Positions 8,590 to 17,856 of a stretch of DNA of 64,000 nucleotides are shown here, in pieces; position 1 is the first letter of the stretch, and each line of letters opens with the position of its first letter. Below the pieces are notes generated by a model, which worked only from the letters and a program-made list of their open reading frames with translations, ran no database searches and had not been told where the DNA came from. This DNA is from Bacillus alkalicellulosilyticus (GTDB lineage: Bacteria > Bacillota > Bacilli > Bacillales > Bacillaceae_F). The position numbers and the translations under genes are program-made. The DNA is taken from the NCBI RefSeq assembly GCF_002019795.1, contig NZ_KV917381.1, positions 4,372,068 through 4,436,067 on the forward strand, in the 5' to 3' direction.

Positions 8590-9573
8590 ATGACAAAAAA
8601 AGTCCAACCAAACGTACCTTTAGTATCACATATCTTTACTGCAGATCCTTCTGCACATGTTTATGAAGGTAAAATTTATATTTATCCTTCGCATGACCTC
8701 GACCATAATGGTCCTACAAATGATAATGGAGATCAGTATGCTATGGAAGACTATCACGTTCTTTCTATAGACAATTTCGATTCTCCAGTTGTCGACCATG
8801 GTGAAGTCCTTCACGTTAAAGACATTCCTTGGGCGAAACAACAGTTGTGGGCACCTGATGCCGCTTTTAAAAACAACACGTACTATTTATATTTCCCTGC
8901 AAGAGACAAAGACGATATCTTTCGAATTGGTGTAGCCACTAGTTCAAGTCCTGCAGGTCCTTTTACTCCACAAGAAAGTTACATCCCTGGTAGCTTTAGT
9001 ATTGACCCTGCTGTTTTAGTGGACGAAGATAACAAAGCTTATATCTACTTTGGTGGTCTTTGGGGTGGTCAGTTAGAAAAATGGCAAACTGGCGAGTTCT
9101 TACCTGATGCAGAAGGTCCAGACTTGAATGCTCCAGCACTTGGACCACGTGTTGCTGAATTAAGTGATGACATGTTGACATTTAAGGAAACACCAAAAGA
9201 AATCTCTATTGTTGATGAAGAAGGTAACCCAATCCTTGCTGGAGATGAAGAAAGAAGATTTTTTGAAGGACCATGGGTTCATAAGTACAATGACTACTAC
9301 TACTTATCATATTCAACAGGAACGACTCACCTTATCGCATATGCTATTAGTAAAAATCCAATGGGACCTTTTGTTCATAAAGGAACGATCCTTACACCAG
9401 TAAGTGGTTGGACTACCCACCATTCTATCGTTGAGTTTGAGGGCAAATGGTATTTATTTTATCACGATTGTGAAATTTCTGATGGCGTTAACCATAAAAG
9501 AAATGTTAAATACACAGAAATTCAATATAACGAAGATGGTACAATTCAAACGATTGACCCATATAAAAAATAA
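8590..9573 (+). CDS. GH43 glycosidase (beta-xylosidase / alpha-L-arabinofuranosidase type)
   Basis: The 327-residue protein is a single five-bladed-propeller GH43 catalytic domain without signal peptide or binding module, so it probably works inside the cell on imported xylo- or arabino-oligosaccharides. The expected catalytic triad is visible: Asp19 (FTADPSAHVYEGKIY, general base), Asp139 (SIDPAVLVDED, pKa modulator) and Glu226 (FFEGPWVHKYNDYYYLSYS, general acid). ATG at 8590 is preferred to the in-frame GTG at 8584 because AAGGAG at 8576-8581 is then eight bases away. It has its own terminator and no sugar-transporter neighbour. It complements the GH10, GH115 and GH16 enzymes elsewhere in the window. 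Exact substrate cannot be read from the sequence. Confidence 0.9.
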   Translation: MTKKVQPNVPLVSHIFTADPSAHVYEGKIYIYPSHDLDHNGPTNDNGDQYAMEDYHVLSIDNFDSPVVDHGEVLHVKDIPWAKQQLWAPDAAFKNNTYYLYFPARDKDDIFRIGVATSSSPAGPFTPQESYIPGSFSIDPAVLVDEDNKAYIYFGGLWGGQLEKWQTGEFLPDAEGPDLNAPALGPRVAELSDDMLTFKETPKEISIVDEEGNPILAGDEERRFFEGPWVHKYNDYYYLSYSTGTTHLIAYAISKNPMGPFVHKGTILTPVSGWTTHHSIVEFEGKWYLFYHDCEISDGVNHKRNVKYTEIQYNEDGTIQTIDPYKK

Positions 9574-9585
9574 TTGAATTAATAC

Positions 9586-9622
9586 AAAAAGAAGAATGAG
9601 CTGATGAGCTCTTCTTCTTTTT
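9586..9622 (+). terminator. terminator after GH43
   Basis: AAGAAGA, an inner GAGCT/AGCTC stem and TTCTTCTT form a hairpin that runs into a T tract, 12 bases after the stop codon. Confidence 0.85.
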
Positions 9623-9675
9623 TATATTCGACTGCACTACTAATACCCACTTTTATAAATATTTAAAAAGATGAA

Positions 9676-10041
9676 GTGACTTTTAGGAATAATTCATTTC
9701 AAGTTATAGGCAGAAAAGACATGAGTCAACTACGCCAACCATTGGCTGATTTAGTTAATAGTCATAAAAAAGATGTGTTTACGATATTACTTGACCACCA
9801 ACCATATTTCAAAGAGGAAACAAAGGATTTAGGAATTGACCTTGTACTTTCAGGTCACACCCAAAGAGGTCAACTTGTTCCTAGACATTTCATCACAAAT
9901 CTTCTTTATGAAATCGTTAGGGGTTATTTAGTTATGGTGCAAAATCATATATTCGTTTCTTCTGACTTCGGTACTTGGGGACCACCTTTACGTATCGGAA
10001 GTCGTTCTGAAATCAAAGTCGTTACTTTTCATTCCTCGTAA
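9676..10041 (+). pseudogene. C-terminal remnant of a metallophosphoesterase
   Basis: About 120 residues remain. VFTILLDHQPYF and GIDLVLSGHTQRGQL are the last metal-binding motifs of calcineurin-like phosphoesterases (usually GHTHGGQ). The end, FVSSDFGTWGPPLRIGSRSE, is the typical C-terminus of the membrane-anchored YkuE-like family. The N-terminal metal ligands (DxH, GDxxD, GNH) and membrane helices are absent, and the second His of GHTH is replaced by Gln. GTG at 9676 has no good ribosome site. It is best read as a truncated, inactive gene left between two terminators. Confidence 0.8.
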
Positions 10042-10081
10042 AAAAAGAGTGGAGTCCCTTATCTCAGGGCCCACTCTTTTT
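10042..10081 (+). terminator. terminator after the phosphoesterase remnant
   Basis: AAAAAGAGTGG and CCACTCTTTTT enclose an inner CCCT/AGGG stem. The hairpin is near-symmetric and could also serve the convergent CPBP gene ending at 10096. Confidence 0.8.
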
Positions 10082-10095
10082 AAGGGATGCTTATG

Positions 10096-11676
10096 TTAGA
10101 TTACTGATTGTTCAATTTCTTCATCAGTGGCTACTTCTAATGCTATTTTCTTTCTTTTATAAAAGAATAGTAAAAGAGGAGAAAGAGTTAATAAAAAGGA
10201 GACAATTGCGACGTCAACTCTAAATGAAAGTAAACTCATTGAAATGAGTAAGCTATTATAGAAGTAATGGCAGTAGATGACTGTTAAAAATCCATACTTC
10301 TTATAAACCCAGTATAAAAACGGACCAATAATCAACGTCAACTCAATAATCCGTAAGTACCATGGAAAAACATCGTAGCCCATATGTAACACAGCCCATA
10401 AAAATGACGTTACTAGTACAGCAAAAATCGGATGAATTCTATCCATTGCTGACGCTAAATAGCGACGGAATACGGTTTCTTCCATAATGGCTGCTGTAAT
10501 CCCTATTGATAACACAAAAAACGGCAACAACCAGACATTCTCAATTAAATAAATCTCATAAAACGTTACAGGAGAAAACCAAGCCCCTCCTATTCTGTCA
10601 GCAATCATAAAAAATATTTCTGACAAAGGGTGTGAGATGATTGCTAGCAACAATCCTAACAAAATAGGTGATTTCATACCTATTAATGATTGAGTAAGCT
10701 TATCTCTAAAAGGTTTCCCTTTTAAAAAATGAGTATCTACAGGAATCGTCATCGCAAGGATAAAAAATACAAGCCAAGCAGATAAACCGACTTCCATCCA
10801 ACTCCACCCATCAATCTTGCCCGTATACACGTAACCAAAGATTAAACCAAATACGCTCAAAAATATGGTAATAGCTAGTGGGAGCTTGAACGCTACCTTT
10901 CTTTTGCTAGCTTTCACAATAAAATGAATTAGCGATGCAAAAACTAACACACCAAGAATTAGTAAAACAATAAGGGCAGATATTATTTCTCTCGTTGTCT
11001 CATCACTTACCATATACTGCGGAGCTACCTCTGCTGAATGCATAAAGCCTAACACAAACTTAGAGTCATCCTCAATTGATGTACCTACGTCTACTGTTAT
11101 GATTTCTTTAATTCCTTCATAATCAAAAGGTCCTTCAAATGTAAATTGAGTTCTGTCTGTATATTTAGATAAAAAAACATCGTTTAATTGAATTAGCCCT
11201 GTACTTACACTTTCAACTTCTTCTACTAGTTTGTATTCAGAGTGAAATATTTTATGAATAAACGTCTCTACCGATTCATCATGATTCATTGGAATCGCAA
11301 TGTTCTCAGCACCTACGACTCTATTTTCAAGAGGATGTACGTGAACAACTGAAAAACTATTATCTAAAGTAGCTTGAATGGTATAAACCGGTATATGCTC
11401 AAATACCAATTCGTATTCTTCGTCGTTTAATTCAAATTCAATATGTCGACCAAGTCCCATATCAACATTTGTCTCTATTAGATTTATCTCTTCAGCACTA
11501 AATTCACTAGTTTCTTGTAGATATTGACTAACTGTTTCAGTGACTTCCGCTCTAGTCAGCTCTGGATAAGAGTATCCTTTTTGTCCCCATGGTAAAACGA
11601 ATAAAATGCTACTAACCAGAAATGCTATTGCTGCTACAATGCTAACTTTCTTGTGACTCTTTAAAATTTGTAACAT
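10096..11676 (-). CDS. CPBP (CAAX-type) intramembrane metalloprotease
   Basis: The 526-residue protein has one N-terminal helix (about 11-29), an extracytoplasmic region of some 200 residues (30-230), then about eight membrane helices. The C-terminal half holds the CPBP/Abi motifs: Glu399-Glu400-xxx-Arg404 (MEETVFRRYLAS), His431 (FLWAVLHMGYDVFP) and His470 (YCHYFYNS). These are the residues that bind metal and catalyse in Rce1-like proteases. The large outer domain is longer than in simple CPBP proteins and is not recognised; it may sense or present a substrate. ATG at 11676 follows GAGG. It is a single gene, divergent from rluF. Bacterial relatives act in bacteriocin self-immunity or membrane-protein processing; which applies here is unknown. 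Confidence 0.85.
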   Translation of the reverse strand: MLQILKSHKKVSIVAAIAFLVSSILFVLPWGQKGYSYPELTRAEVTETVSQYLQETSEFSAEEINLIETNVDMGLGRHIEFELNDEEYELVFEHIPVYTIQATLDNSFSVVHVHPLENRVVGAENIAIPMNHDESVETFIHKIFHSEYKLVEEVESVSTGLIQLNDVFLSKYTDRTQFTFEGPFDYEGIKEIITVDVGTSIEDDSKFVLGFMHSAEVAPQYMVSDETTREIISALIVLLILGVLVFASLIHFIVKASKRKVAFKLPLAITIFLSVFGLIFGYVYTGKIDGWSWMEVGLSAWLVFFILAMTIPVDTHFLKGKPFRDKLTQSLIGMKSPILLGLLLAIISHPLSEIFFMIADRIGGAWFSPVTFYEIYLIENVWLLPFFVLSIGITAAIMEETVFRRYLASAMDRIHPIFAVLVTSFLWAVLHMGYDVFPWYLRIIELTLIIGPFLYWVYKKYGFLTVIYCHYFYNSLLISMSLLSFRVDVAIVSFLLTLSPLLLFFYKRKKIALEVATDEEIEQSVI

Positions 11677-11843
11677 AACTTACCTCACTTACATTTATTT
11701 AAAAACCTTATTCTTACATTATACCTAAATGTTTACTTATGGCCTAGGTAATCTTTTTTTTAAAACGATTTTGTTCGACTAACAAAATAAGGTATAGTTA
11801 ACTAATAGAAAAGAGACAACCTTCAAAGCAAGGACGTGTAAAC

Positions 11844-12551
11844 ATGAGAATTAATAAATTTATAAGCGAAGCCGGAAAGTCATCAAGACGTGGGGCTGAT
11901 AAATTAATTACGGAAGGCAGAGTAACCATTAATGGAAAACGGGCAACCATTGGTAGCCAAGTTGAACCAGGAGATGATGTCAGGGTCAATGGGGCTCCCA
12001 TTCGCGTAGCAAGAAATAATGTATACATTGCTCTTAATAAACCGGTTGGAATTACAAGTACAACTGAAAAGGGTGTAAAAGGCAATATTGTTGATCTGGT
12101 TAATCACCCCTTACGTATATTCAATATTGGAAGGTTAGATAAAGATTCTGAAGGCTTAATTTTATTAACAAATGATGGTGACATTGTTAATGAAATTTTA
12201 CGTGCTGAAAACAAACACGAAAAAGAATATATCGTTTCTGTAGACCGACCAATATCTCCTGAATTTTTAACAAAAATGTCTGAAGGAGTAAAAATACTAG
12301 GGACAAAAACGCTTCCTTGTGAAGTAAAGCAGCTCTCTAAGTATGATTTTCAAATTATTTTAACGCAAGGATTGAATCGACAAATACGACGAATGTGTGA
12401 GGCATTAGGGTACGAAGTATACCGTTTGCAACGAACGCGTATTATGAATATTCATTTAGGAAATTTGCCTCCTGGGCAGTGGCGAGATTTAACCAAAAAA
12501 GAAAAAACACAATTGTTCCGAGATTTGAATTATGAACCAAAAGAATGGTGA
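11844..12551 (+). CDS. rluF: 23S rRNA pseudouridine synthase, RluF type
   Basis: The 235-residue protein has an S4 RNA-binding domain (1-48, [20 protein letters not shown]) followed by the RsuA/RluB/E/F catalytic fold. The active-site motif is [18 protein letters not shown] with Asp99 as the catalytic aspartate. The basic [20 protein letters not shown] segment is the conserved C-terminal motif. Length and the N-terminal S4 domain fit RluF, which makes pseudouridine in helix 74 of 23S rRNA; RluB is also S4-containing and is the main alternative. ATG at 11844 follows AAGGA at nine bases. It is a monocistronic gene ending before a 44-bp hairpin repeat. Confidence 0.88.
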   Translation: MRINKFISEAGKSSRRGADKLITEGRVTINGKRATIGSQVEPGDDVRVNGAPIRVARNNVYIALNKPVGITSTTEKGVKGNIVDLVNHPLRIFNIGRLDKDSEGLILLTNDGDIVNEILRAENKHEKEYIVSVDRPISPEFLTKMSEGVKILGTKTLPCEVKQLSKYDFQIILTQGLNRQIRRMCEALGYEVYRLQRTRIMNIHLGNLPPGQWRDLTKKEKTQLFRDLNYEPKEW

Positions 12552-12623
12552 TAAGCCGCTTGATATCATGATAAGTCCTTACATTACATTTTAGTAGTTA
12601 CGGAGCTAAATGAAGGAATAAGG

Positions 12624-12667
12624 GAGGGCATTGAAAAAGTTAAAAACCTAACTTTTTCAGTGTCCTC
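12624..12667 (+). repeat. 44-bp palindromic repeat, copy A
   Basis: Two 18-base arms (GAGGGCATTGAAAAAGTT and its near-complement) enclose the loop AAAAACCT, followed by a T run, so this copy can act as the rluF terminator. The same 44-bp unit recurs at 36638 and 59273. It is followed at 12675 by ACCTTTTGTCCCAGCC, one arm of the other hairpin family seen in this window. Confidence 0.85.
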
Positions 12668-12770
12668 GTTTTTTTACCTTTTGTCCCAGCCTTTTTTCTT
12701 TTTTCCGGATTAGAATAAGCTATCCCTAACATAGATTAGTATTAGTGTAAAATCTAAGGGGGAAAGAAAG

Positions 12771-13829
12771 TTGTCAGATGCAAAAGTAAGACCATTTTTA
12801 AAAACACTTAGTCTGCAACCAGAAAATCAGGAAACACCGATTTCATTCGTACCTAACAAACGTACACCATACCAACTATTTTATAGAAGAAACCATTTTA
12901 CTTATCCAACTCTTACATATTTGAACTACTGGCTACCAATTAGAGGGTTAGTAAACAGGCCAACATTGTTTTCCCTTTCTGATATTTATCAACTTCCTTC
13001 AAAGTCATTAAAAGTAGTACTTGAATGTGCTGGAGATAAGAGAAGTTTCTTCGACCCGAAAGTTTTTGGTGAACAATGGGAAAAAGGTGCAATAAGCCAA
13101 GGGGTTTGGAAAGGGGTCTCATTACGTACCCTGCTTGAACTAGCTGGTCTAGAGACTGGGGCGAAAGAAGTAGTGATAGAAGGTTATGACGTTGGGAAGC
13201 GCAAAGACACGGAAGAGATACATCGATATGCACGAAGTTTACCCATAGAAAAAGCACTCCATCCTGACACACTAATTGCTTATGAATGCAATACTCAACC
13301 CATCCCCTTTAAACATGGGTTTCCTTTTAGATTAATTGTGCCAAATTGGTATGCTATGGCTTCTGTGAAATGGATAAAACAGATAACTGTAATAGGCAAA
13401 CACTTCGATGGGCCATTTCAAAATATAGATTATATGTATTATCCTCATATTGAATCAATCAAAGATGCATATCCTGTTACAACGATAAATGTAAACTCAA
13501 CTATTCAATCCCCACAGGACATGGAGATACTCGAAACAGGTCACCATTTAGTAAAAGGAATCGCATGGACAGGAAAAGGAGAAATAAAGAAAGTAGAAAT
13601 TAGTACCAATAACGGTCACACATGGGCAGAAGCCGAACTAGAACAACATGATAACAAATATGGTTGGTATACATGGACGTATGAATGGGTCGTTCAGAAG
13701 AGTGGAGAATACTCTATATTAGTGAAAGCAACCGATTCATTTAATCGAGTACAGCCGGAAAGGCCATTCTGGAATCGAAAGGGCTATGGGTATAATGCAA
13801 TAGATAATGTGAAAGTAAAAGTAGAGTAG
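12771..13829 (+). CDS. sulfite-oxidase-like molybdopterin-dependent oxidoreductase
   Basis: The 352-residue protein combines an oxidoreductase molybdopterin-binding domain (about 45-230) with a C-terminal Mo-co dimerisation (Ig-like) domain (about 235-350, VKKVEISTNNGHTWAEAEL-like strands). The metal-ligand cysteine is Cys86 in KVVLECAGDKR, and NTQPIPFKHGFPFRLIVPNWY is the usual cofactor-binding stretch. There is no Tat signal and no heme domain, unlike SorA or animal sulfite oxidase, so it should be cytosolic with an unknown electron acceptor. TTG at 12771 is chosen because AGGGGG lies seven to eight bases upstream. It stands alone between rluF and the PASTA operon. Sulfite is the family's common substrate, not demonstrated here. 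Confidence 0.85.
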   Translation: MSDAKVRPFLKTLSLQPENQETPISFVPNKRTPYQLFYRRNHFTYPTLTYLNYWLPIRGLVNRPTLFSLSDIYQLPSKSLKVVLECAGDKRSFFDPKVFGEQWEKGAISQGVWKGVSLRTLLELAGLETGAKEVVIEGYDVGKRKDTEEIHRYARSLPIEKALHPDTLIAYECNTQPIPFKHGFPFRLIVPNWYAMASVKWIKQITVIGKHFDGPFQNIDYMYYPHIESIKDAYPVTTINVNSTIQSPQDMEILETGHHLVKGIAWTGKGEIKKVEISTNNGHTWAEAELEQHDNKYGWYTWTYEWVVQKSGEYSILVKATDSFNRVQPERPFWNRKGYGYNAIDNVKVKVE

Positions 13830-13971
13830 ACTTCCAGGCATTTCTGTTGAAAGAAGAGGAAAGCAGCTCGTAAACGGCATATATCTGTGCGAATAGAAAC
13901 AGCCTCTCTATTTCACTTCGATTTTCAAGCTATCTATCTAGTGTTATCACCCAATTTTTATTACTTTCTAC

Positions 13972-14027
13972 AAAAAAAACCTTATTTACTTACTAACCTA
14001 CATCGATAGGTAGTCGTAAATAAGGTT
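13972..14027 (-). terminator. terminator of the PASTA operon
   Basis: AACCTTATTTAC pairs with GTAAATAAGGTT around an inner AACCTAC/GTAGGTT-like stem. Minus-strand reading ends in a run of eight T. It overlaps the 3' edge of the PASTA gene region. Confidence 0.85.
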
Positions 14028-14032
14028 TATTT

Positions 14033-15481
14033 TTATTTTGGTTCTTGATCCGGTTCCTCACTCGGTAGTTCAACTACATTGTCATCATCCCATGCGTCAG
14101 GAGCTGTCGCTGCATACTTATTATTACTTATTCTCATCTCCACTTTATACGTCATTGAAACAAATTCGTGGAAATTACTCATACTGACGACAGTTCCTTT
14201 TACTTCAGGGGAATCAACGTATTTTACAGTATAACGGATATTGGCACCTTTAGACTGGTAATCCTCATAAAATAGTCGAGGTAAATCTCCTTCTAGTTGG
14301 CCACGATAATCTCGTAAATAAGGGCGACCTTCTGAATAAACAACGACAATATCCGTATCGTCTTGGTCTGTCAGTTTTGTATCAGCTTTAATCGATTGAG
14401 AGATAAGACCGCCATATGGAACCTCGGCATGGAATCTTTGTTTCACCATGACAGATAATCCCGCATAGCTCATTGCCTCTTCCATTGTCATTTCAGCAAA
14501 ATTCGGTACAACTACGGCTTTCCCTAAGGAGACAACGACTTTCATTTTATCTCTCTTTGCTATTTTTTCTTCTGGAGAAATACTTTGACTAATGACTACG
14601 TCGACTTCTACATTATTTGAATCTTCCTCTTCATATTTCATGTCTATTTCATTTGTTTCTGCCCATTGTTCCACTTCTGTTCTTGTTTTACCTGAAAAAT
14701 CAGGAACAGTTATGTTCTTTTCAAAGACTTCTTGTCCTCTAGAGTAATAAACAATGGCTCTATCTTTTCGACGATATTCCGATTCATCAATTGAAGAGTC
14801 ACGGATAACGAATTTAATAAATTTTCCTTGTTCAACCTCATCGTTATACTCTGTCACCATTTGAAGGTTTTCAACCTTATTATCGGCTATCCATGTTTCA
14901 GCATCGTATTGGCTTAACTCCTCAAAGTCTGGCAGAGAAATCAATTCCTCTGGGTCTGGACCCGTGCTACTGACGAAGGAAATCGTATCCCCTTTTCGCA
15001 CATTTTTCCCAGCAGGAATGCTCTGTGTCATAATAAGATTGGCATCGACCTCACTACTAGTTTCATGAGTTAATTCAATTTCTAGCCCATTTTCACTAGC
15101 CCAAGACCGCGCTTCAGAAACAGGAAGACCAACAAAGTCTTCCATATCAACATGAACGGCTTGATAATAAATGACAATGATTAACAGTAGCGCTAGTAGT
15201 GAACCGATAGCCGAATATATAATCATGCGTTTCTTTTTCGCTTGATACGTTGGATCTATTTCCACTTCTTCAACGGACTCATACCGTCGAGTAGCTGTTG
15301 GCTGTTTCTTCGTTGGAATTGCTTGGTTCGTTTCCTTTGGTGTTGTTGTTTTTTTTTCTTCTTCATTACCCTTGGATTGTTCATTCACACTCGTTTTTTC
15401 TTGTTTGACTTGCTCTTGGCCTTGTTCTTCCGCTTGCTTTTCGTAATTATCTTTACTAAATCTTGATAAGAAATCACTCAT
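14033..15481 (-). CDS. membrane-anchored PASTA-repeat protein without kinase
   Basis: The 482-residue protein starts with a Gln/Glu/Lys-rich cytoplasmic tail (1-82), has one membrane helix (about 86-106) and then four PASTA-like units outside (about 110-175, 178-250, 257-322, 323-388), each about 65 residues and ending on a VVVxxSxG-type strand. A C-terminal domain (390-482) of unknown type follows. PASTA units bind muropeptides or beta-lactams in PrkC/PBP2x-type proteins, but no Ser/Thr kinase or transpeptidase domain is present here. It is the last gene of an operon with an ABC permease and ATPase, and its ATG overlaps the ATPase stop by eight bases, which suggests translational coupling. 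It is therefore a candidate partner subunit of the transporter. Confidence 0.85.
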   Translation of the reverse strand: MSDFLSRFSKDNYEKQAEEQGQEQVKQEKTSVNEQSKGNEEEKKTTTPKETNQAIPTKKQPTATRRYESVEEVEIDPTYQAKKKRMIIYSAIGSLLALLLIIVIYYQAVHVDMEDFVGLPVSEARSWASENGLEIELTHETSSEVDANLIMTQSIPAGKNVRKGDTISFVSSTGPDPEELISLPDFEELSQYDAETWIADNKVENLQMVTEYNDEVEQGKFIKFVIRDSSIDESEYRRKDRAIVYYSRGQEVFEKNITVPDFSGKTRTEVEQWAETNEIDMKYEEEDSNNVEVDVVISQSISPEEKIAKRDKMKVVVSLGKAVVVPNFAEMTMEEAMSYAGLSVMVKQRFHAEVPYGGLISQSIKADTKLTDQDDTDIVVVYSEGRPYLRDYRGQLEGDLPRLFYEDYQSKGANIRYTVKYVDSPEVKGTVVSMSNFHEFVSMTYKVEMRISNNKYAATAPDAWDDDNVVELPSEEPDQEPK

Positions 15482-16145
15482 GGAGGGCTAGGACACCTTT
15501 CCTAAGAGTTAAAATCTCATCGGATTGTTGAGCAATTTCATTCGAGTGAGTAACGACAATCACACATTTTTGGTGTTCATGTGCAAGCTTTTTGAAAATA
15601 TCAATGATTTCCTGTTCCATTTCTTCATCTAAGTTTCCAGTAGGTTCATCCGCCAAGATTAATTCAACGTTTGTCGCTAGTGCTCGTGCAATAGCAACCC
15701 TTTGTTGCTCTCCCCCTGAAAGCTGATTTACAAAACGGTCTGCTTTACTTTTAACAATCCCTATATAATCTAATAGATTATAAGCAACCGCCTTCGTATC
15801 GGGAGGCAACTCATTTTCTGTAATCGACATGGGTACTAGTACATTTTCAACAGCAGTTAACGAAGGAATTAAGTTATAGCTTTGAAATATGATCCCTATG
15901 TTATTTCGGCGGTATTTTTCATACCCAATTTGTTTGATATCCTGACCTTTAAATAAGACGCTACCCTCATGCGGTGAATCTAGTGCGCTAAGTAAAGCAA
16001 GGAATGATGTTTTTCCAGAACCGGATTGTCCTAAAATTGTATAGAACTTTCCTTTTTCGAATGTTGCGTTTGTATCTCTTAAAATATAGCGACGACTTTC
16101 ACCATCTTGGTAATAATAGTCTACGTTTTTTGCTTCTAATATCAT
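15474..16145 (-). CDS. ABC transporter ATPase, MacB/LolD type
   Basis: The 223-residue ATPase is a single nucleotide-binding domain. Walker A is GQSGSGKTS, the Q-loop IIFQSYNLIPSLT, the ABC signature LSGGEQQRVAIARAL and Walker B VELILADEPTGNLDEE, with the switch His in VVTHSNE. The sequence is of the FtsE/LolD/MacB group, which powers mechanotransmission or export rather than uptake. ATG at 16145 lies eight bases after GAGAGG; the GTG at 16154 is within that ribosome site. It lies between its permease (16 bases upstream) and the PASTA gene (overlapping). Confidence 0.92.
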   Translation of the reverse strand: MILEAKNVDYYYQDGESRRYILRDTNATFEKGKFYTILGQSGSGKTSFLALLSALDSPHEGSVLFKGQDIKQIGYEKYRRNNIGIIFQSYNLIPSLTAVENVLVPMSITENELPPDTKAVAYNLLDYIGIVKSKADRFVNQLSGGEQQRVAIARALATNVELILADEPTGNLDEEMEQEIIDIFKKLAHEHQKCVIVVTHSNEIAQQSDEILTLRKGVLALHE

Positions 16146-16161
16146 CTGAATCACCTCTCTA

Positions 16162-17643
16162 TTACATTAAGATTTTCTTTGGATTTAGTCTTACGATATA
16201 AATTAGTGGAACAATGGTAGACAATAACACGGTTGCTAATCCTACACCAAGAAACAATAAAATATACGTAAAGCTCAAGCTAATTTGATACGAATCCAAA
16301 ACATCCGTAGTTGATAAATCAGACTGAATTTCACTATAATAATAGACTTCTTCAACCGGTTGACTGCCAGAATCATTTTTCATTAATGTATCTGAAACCC
16401 CACTAGCTAACAAATGTCCAGTAAACAATGACAATGTGATCCCAACAAGAGCAATAATCATAACTTCAATTAATATTTGTCCCACCACTCGACCTCGACT
16501 TTCTCCAAGTGATAAGTAAATTCCAAGTTCACGCTTTCTGTCTCGTAAGAATAAGAGAACAACTAATCCAATGATTAATATAGAAGCGACGACAGAAACT
16601 AATAGGACATAACCTGAAAGCTTAGACATCGACTTAATAGGTCCAGAAATACTGTCATACTGATCAGTTGCAGTCCTTACCGTATAAAATTCTGGCAATA
16701 ACGGCATTACTTCTTCTTTAAATGCTTCCACATCGTCTATTGAATTCAGTATGAACATAGGTGTGAAATGGTCTTGGTATTCTCTGTCTCCCATCATTTC
16801 TGCGTATTCTTTGTCTAACTCCATCATTTTTTCCATACTGTAACTATTCTCACTTGAAATGATTCCATTTGATACATAGATTGTATTTTGAATCTCTGTA
16901 TCCATGTAGTTCCACATTCCATCATCTCTTGCATTATTACTCTCTCGATCTACATTCATTGGTTCAAATAGTCCGATAATCTCTAATACGATGTCCCGAG
17001 AAGAATATATTTCTTCTTCCTCTTTAGAGTAGTCCATTACTAGGTTTGTCAAAACAAATGTGTCACCGACATGTAAGTTGTTGGTTTCCGCTAATTTTTT
17101 GGAAATAACTGCTACTGTTGATTCATTTTCTAGTTCTTCTTGCGTAAAGACACGACCATCGACTAACTGACTTTTTCCTTCTTCAAAGTCTAGGATGGGT
17201 GCATAATTGGTTCCTTTTAAACGAAAATCCATAACGTAGCCTTCAATAGAATAACTGAAACCTTCCATTTCATCTGGTTGAATGCTTTTAATTTGGTTTG
17301 ATGCTAAGTAGCTGGATGTACTATAGTCGTAATACTTAACATATTTAAGTTCACCAACTTGTTTGATAAGGTCAACACCTATACTGTCGAAAAAATAATC
17401 AAAATTCATTAACTCTTCTTCGCTCAAGCCCATCATGTACTCATCATACTTCTGATAATCCATTTCTATTGTTGCAGCCGTTCCCATTCTTTCTTTGATG
17501 GTTACTTCAACACTGTTGGTAGCTTGTTGAATTGAAATTGCTCCAGCGATTAGATTCCCTAAAATAAAAATAATAGCAAACAGAATAATAGACTTCCCTT
17601 TTTTCCTTGTAATATTTAATAACCCACGCTTAATAAAATTCAT
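16162..17643 (-). CDS. ABC transporter permease, FtsX/MacB type
   Basis: The 493-residue permease has one N-terminal helix (about 10-30), a long extracytoplasmic domain of roughly 300 residues, and three C-terminal helices framing the FtsX domain, with ELGIYLSLGESRGRVVGQIL as the cytoplasmic coupling segment. This four-helix layout is that of MacB-like mechanotransmitters. ATG at 17643 follows GAGGAGG at seven bases; an upstream in-frame TTG is not needed. It heads an operon with the ATPase and PASTA protein. No MacA-like fusion protein is encoded nearby, so the PASTA protein may take that place (inference). Confidence 0.9.
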   Translation of the reverse strand: MNFIKRGLLNITRKKGKSIILFAIIFILGNLIAGAISIQQATNSVEVTIKERMGTAATIEMDYQKYDEYMMGLSEEELMNFDYFFDSIGVDLIKQVGELKYVKYYDYSTSSYLASNQIKSIQPDEMEGFSYSIEGYVMDFRLKGTNYAPILDFEEGKSQLVDGRVFTQEELENESTVAVISKKLAETNNLHVGDTFVLTNLVMDYSKEEEEIYSSRDIVLEIIGLFEPMNVDRESNNARDDGMWNYMDTEIQNTIYVSNGIISSENSYSMEKMMELDKEYAEMMGDREYQDHFTPMFILNSIDDVEAFKEEVMPLLPEFYTVRTATDQYDSISGPIKSMSKLSGYVLLVSVVASILIIGLVVLLFLRDRKRELGIYLSLGESRGRVVGQILIEVMIIALVGITLSLFTGHLLASGVSDTLMKNDSGSQPVEEVYYYSEIQSDLSTTDVLDSYQISLSFTYILLFLGVGLATVLLSTIVPLIYIVRLNPKKILM

Positions 17644-17811
17644 TTCTGTCCTCCTCAAATTCAAACATAAAATCTTTAGGTGCTATTTTGACATAATATT
17701 CTATAATTCTACTAATTTTAGTATATTACTTCACAATAAACATTAGCAACCAAATTTTTTTAGCATTTCTAAAAAATAGAAGTTATTAGACGCTCACGAT
17801 CATAAGAAAAA

Positions 17812-17849
17812 AGTGAGACAAAAGGTAAAATACAACCTTTTGTCTCACC
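17812..17849. terminator. hairpin of the GTGAGACAAAAGGT family
   Basis: GTGAGACAAAAGGT and ACCTTTTGTCTCAC-like arms enclose a short A-rich loop just beyond the sodium-channel stop. Related arms occur at 34054, 56808 and 59253, so this is a repeated terminator type. Confidence 0.8.
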
Positions 17850-17856
17850 CTCCTCT

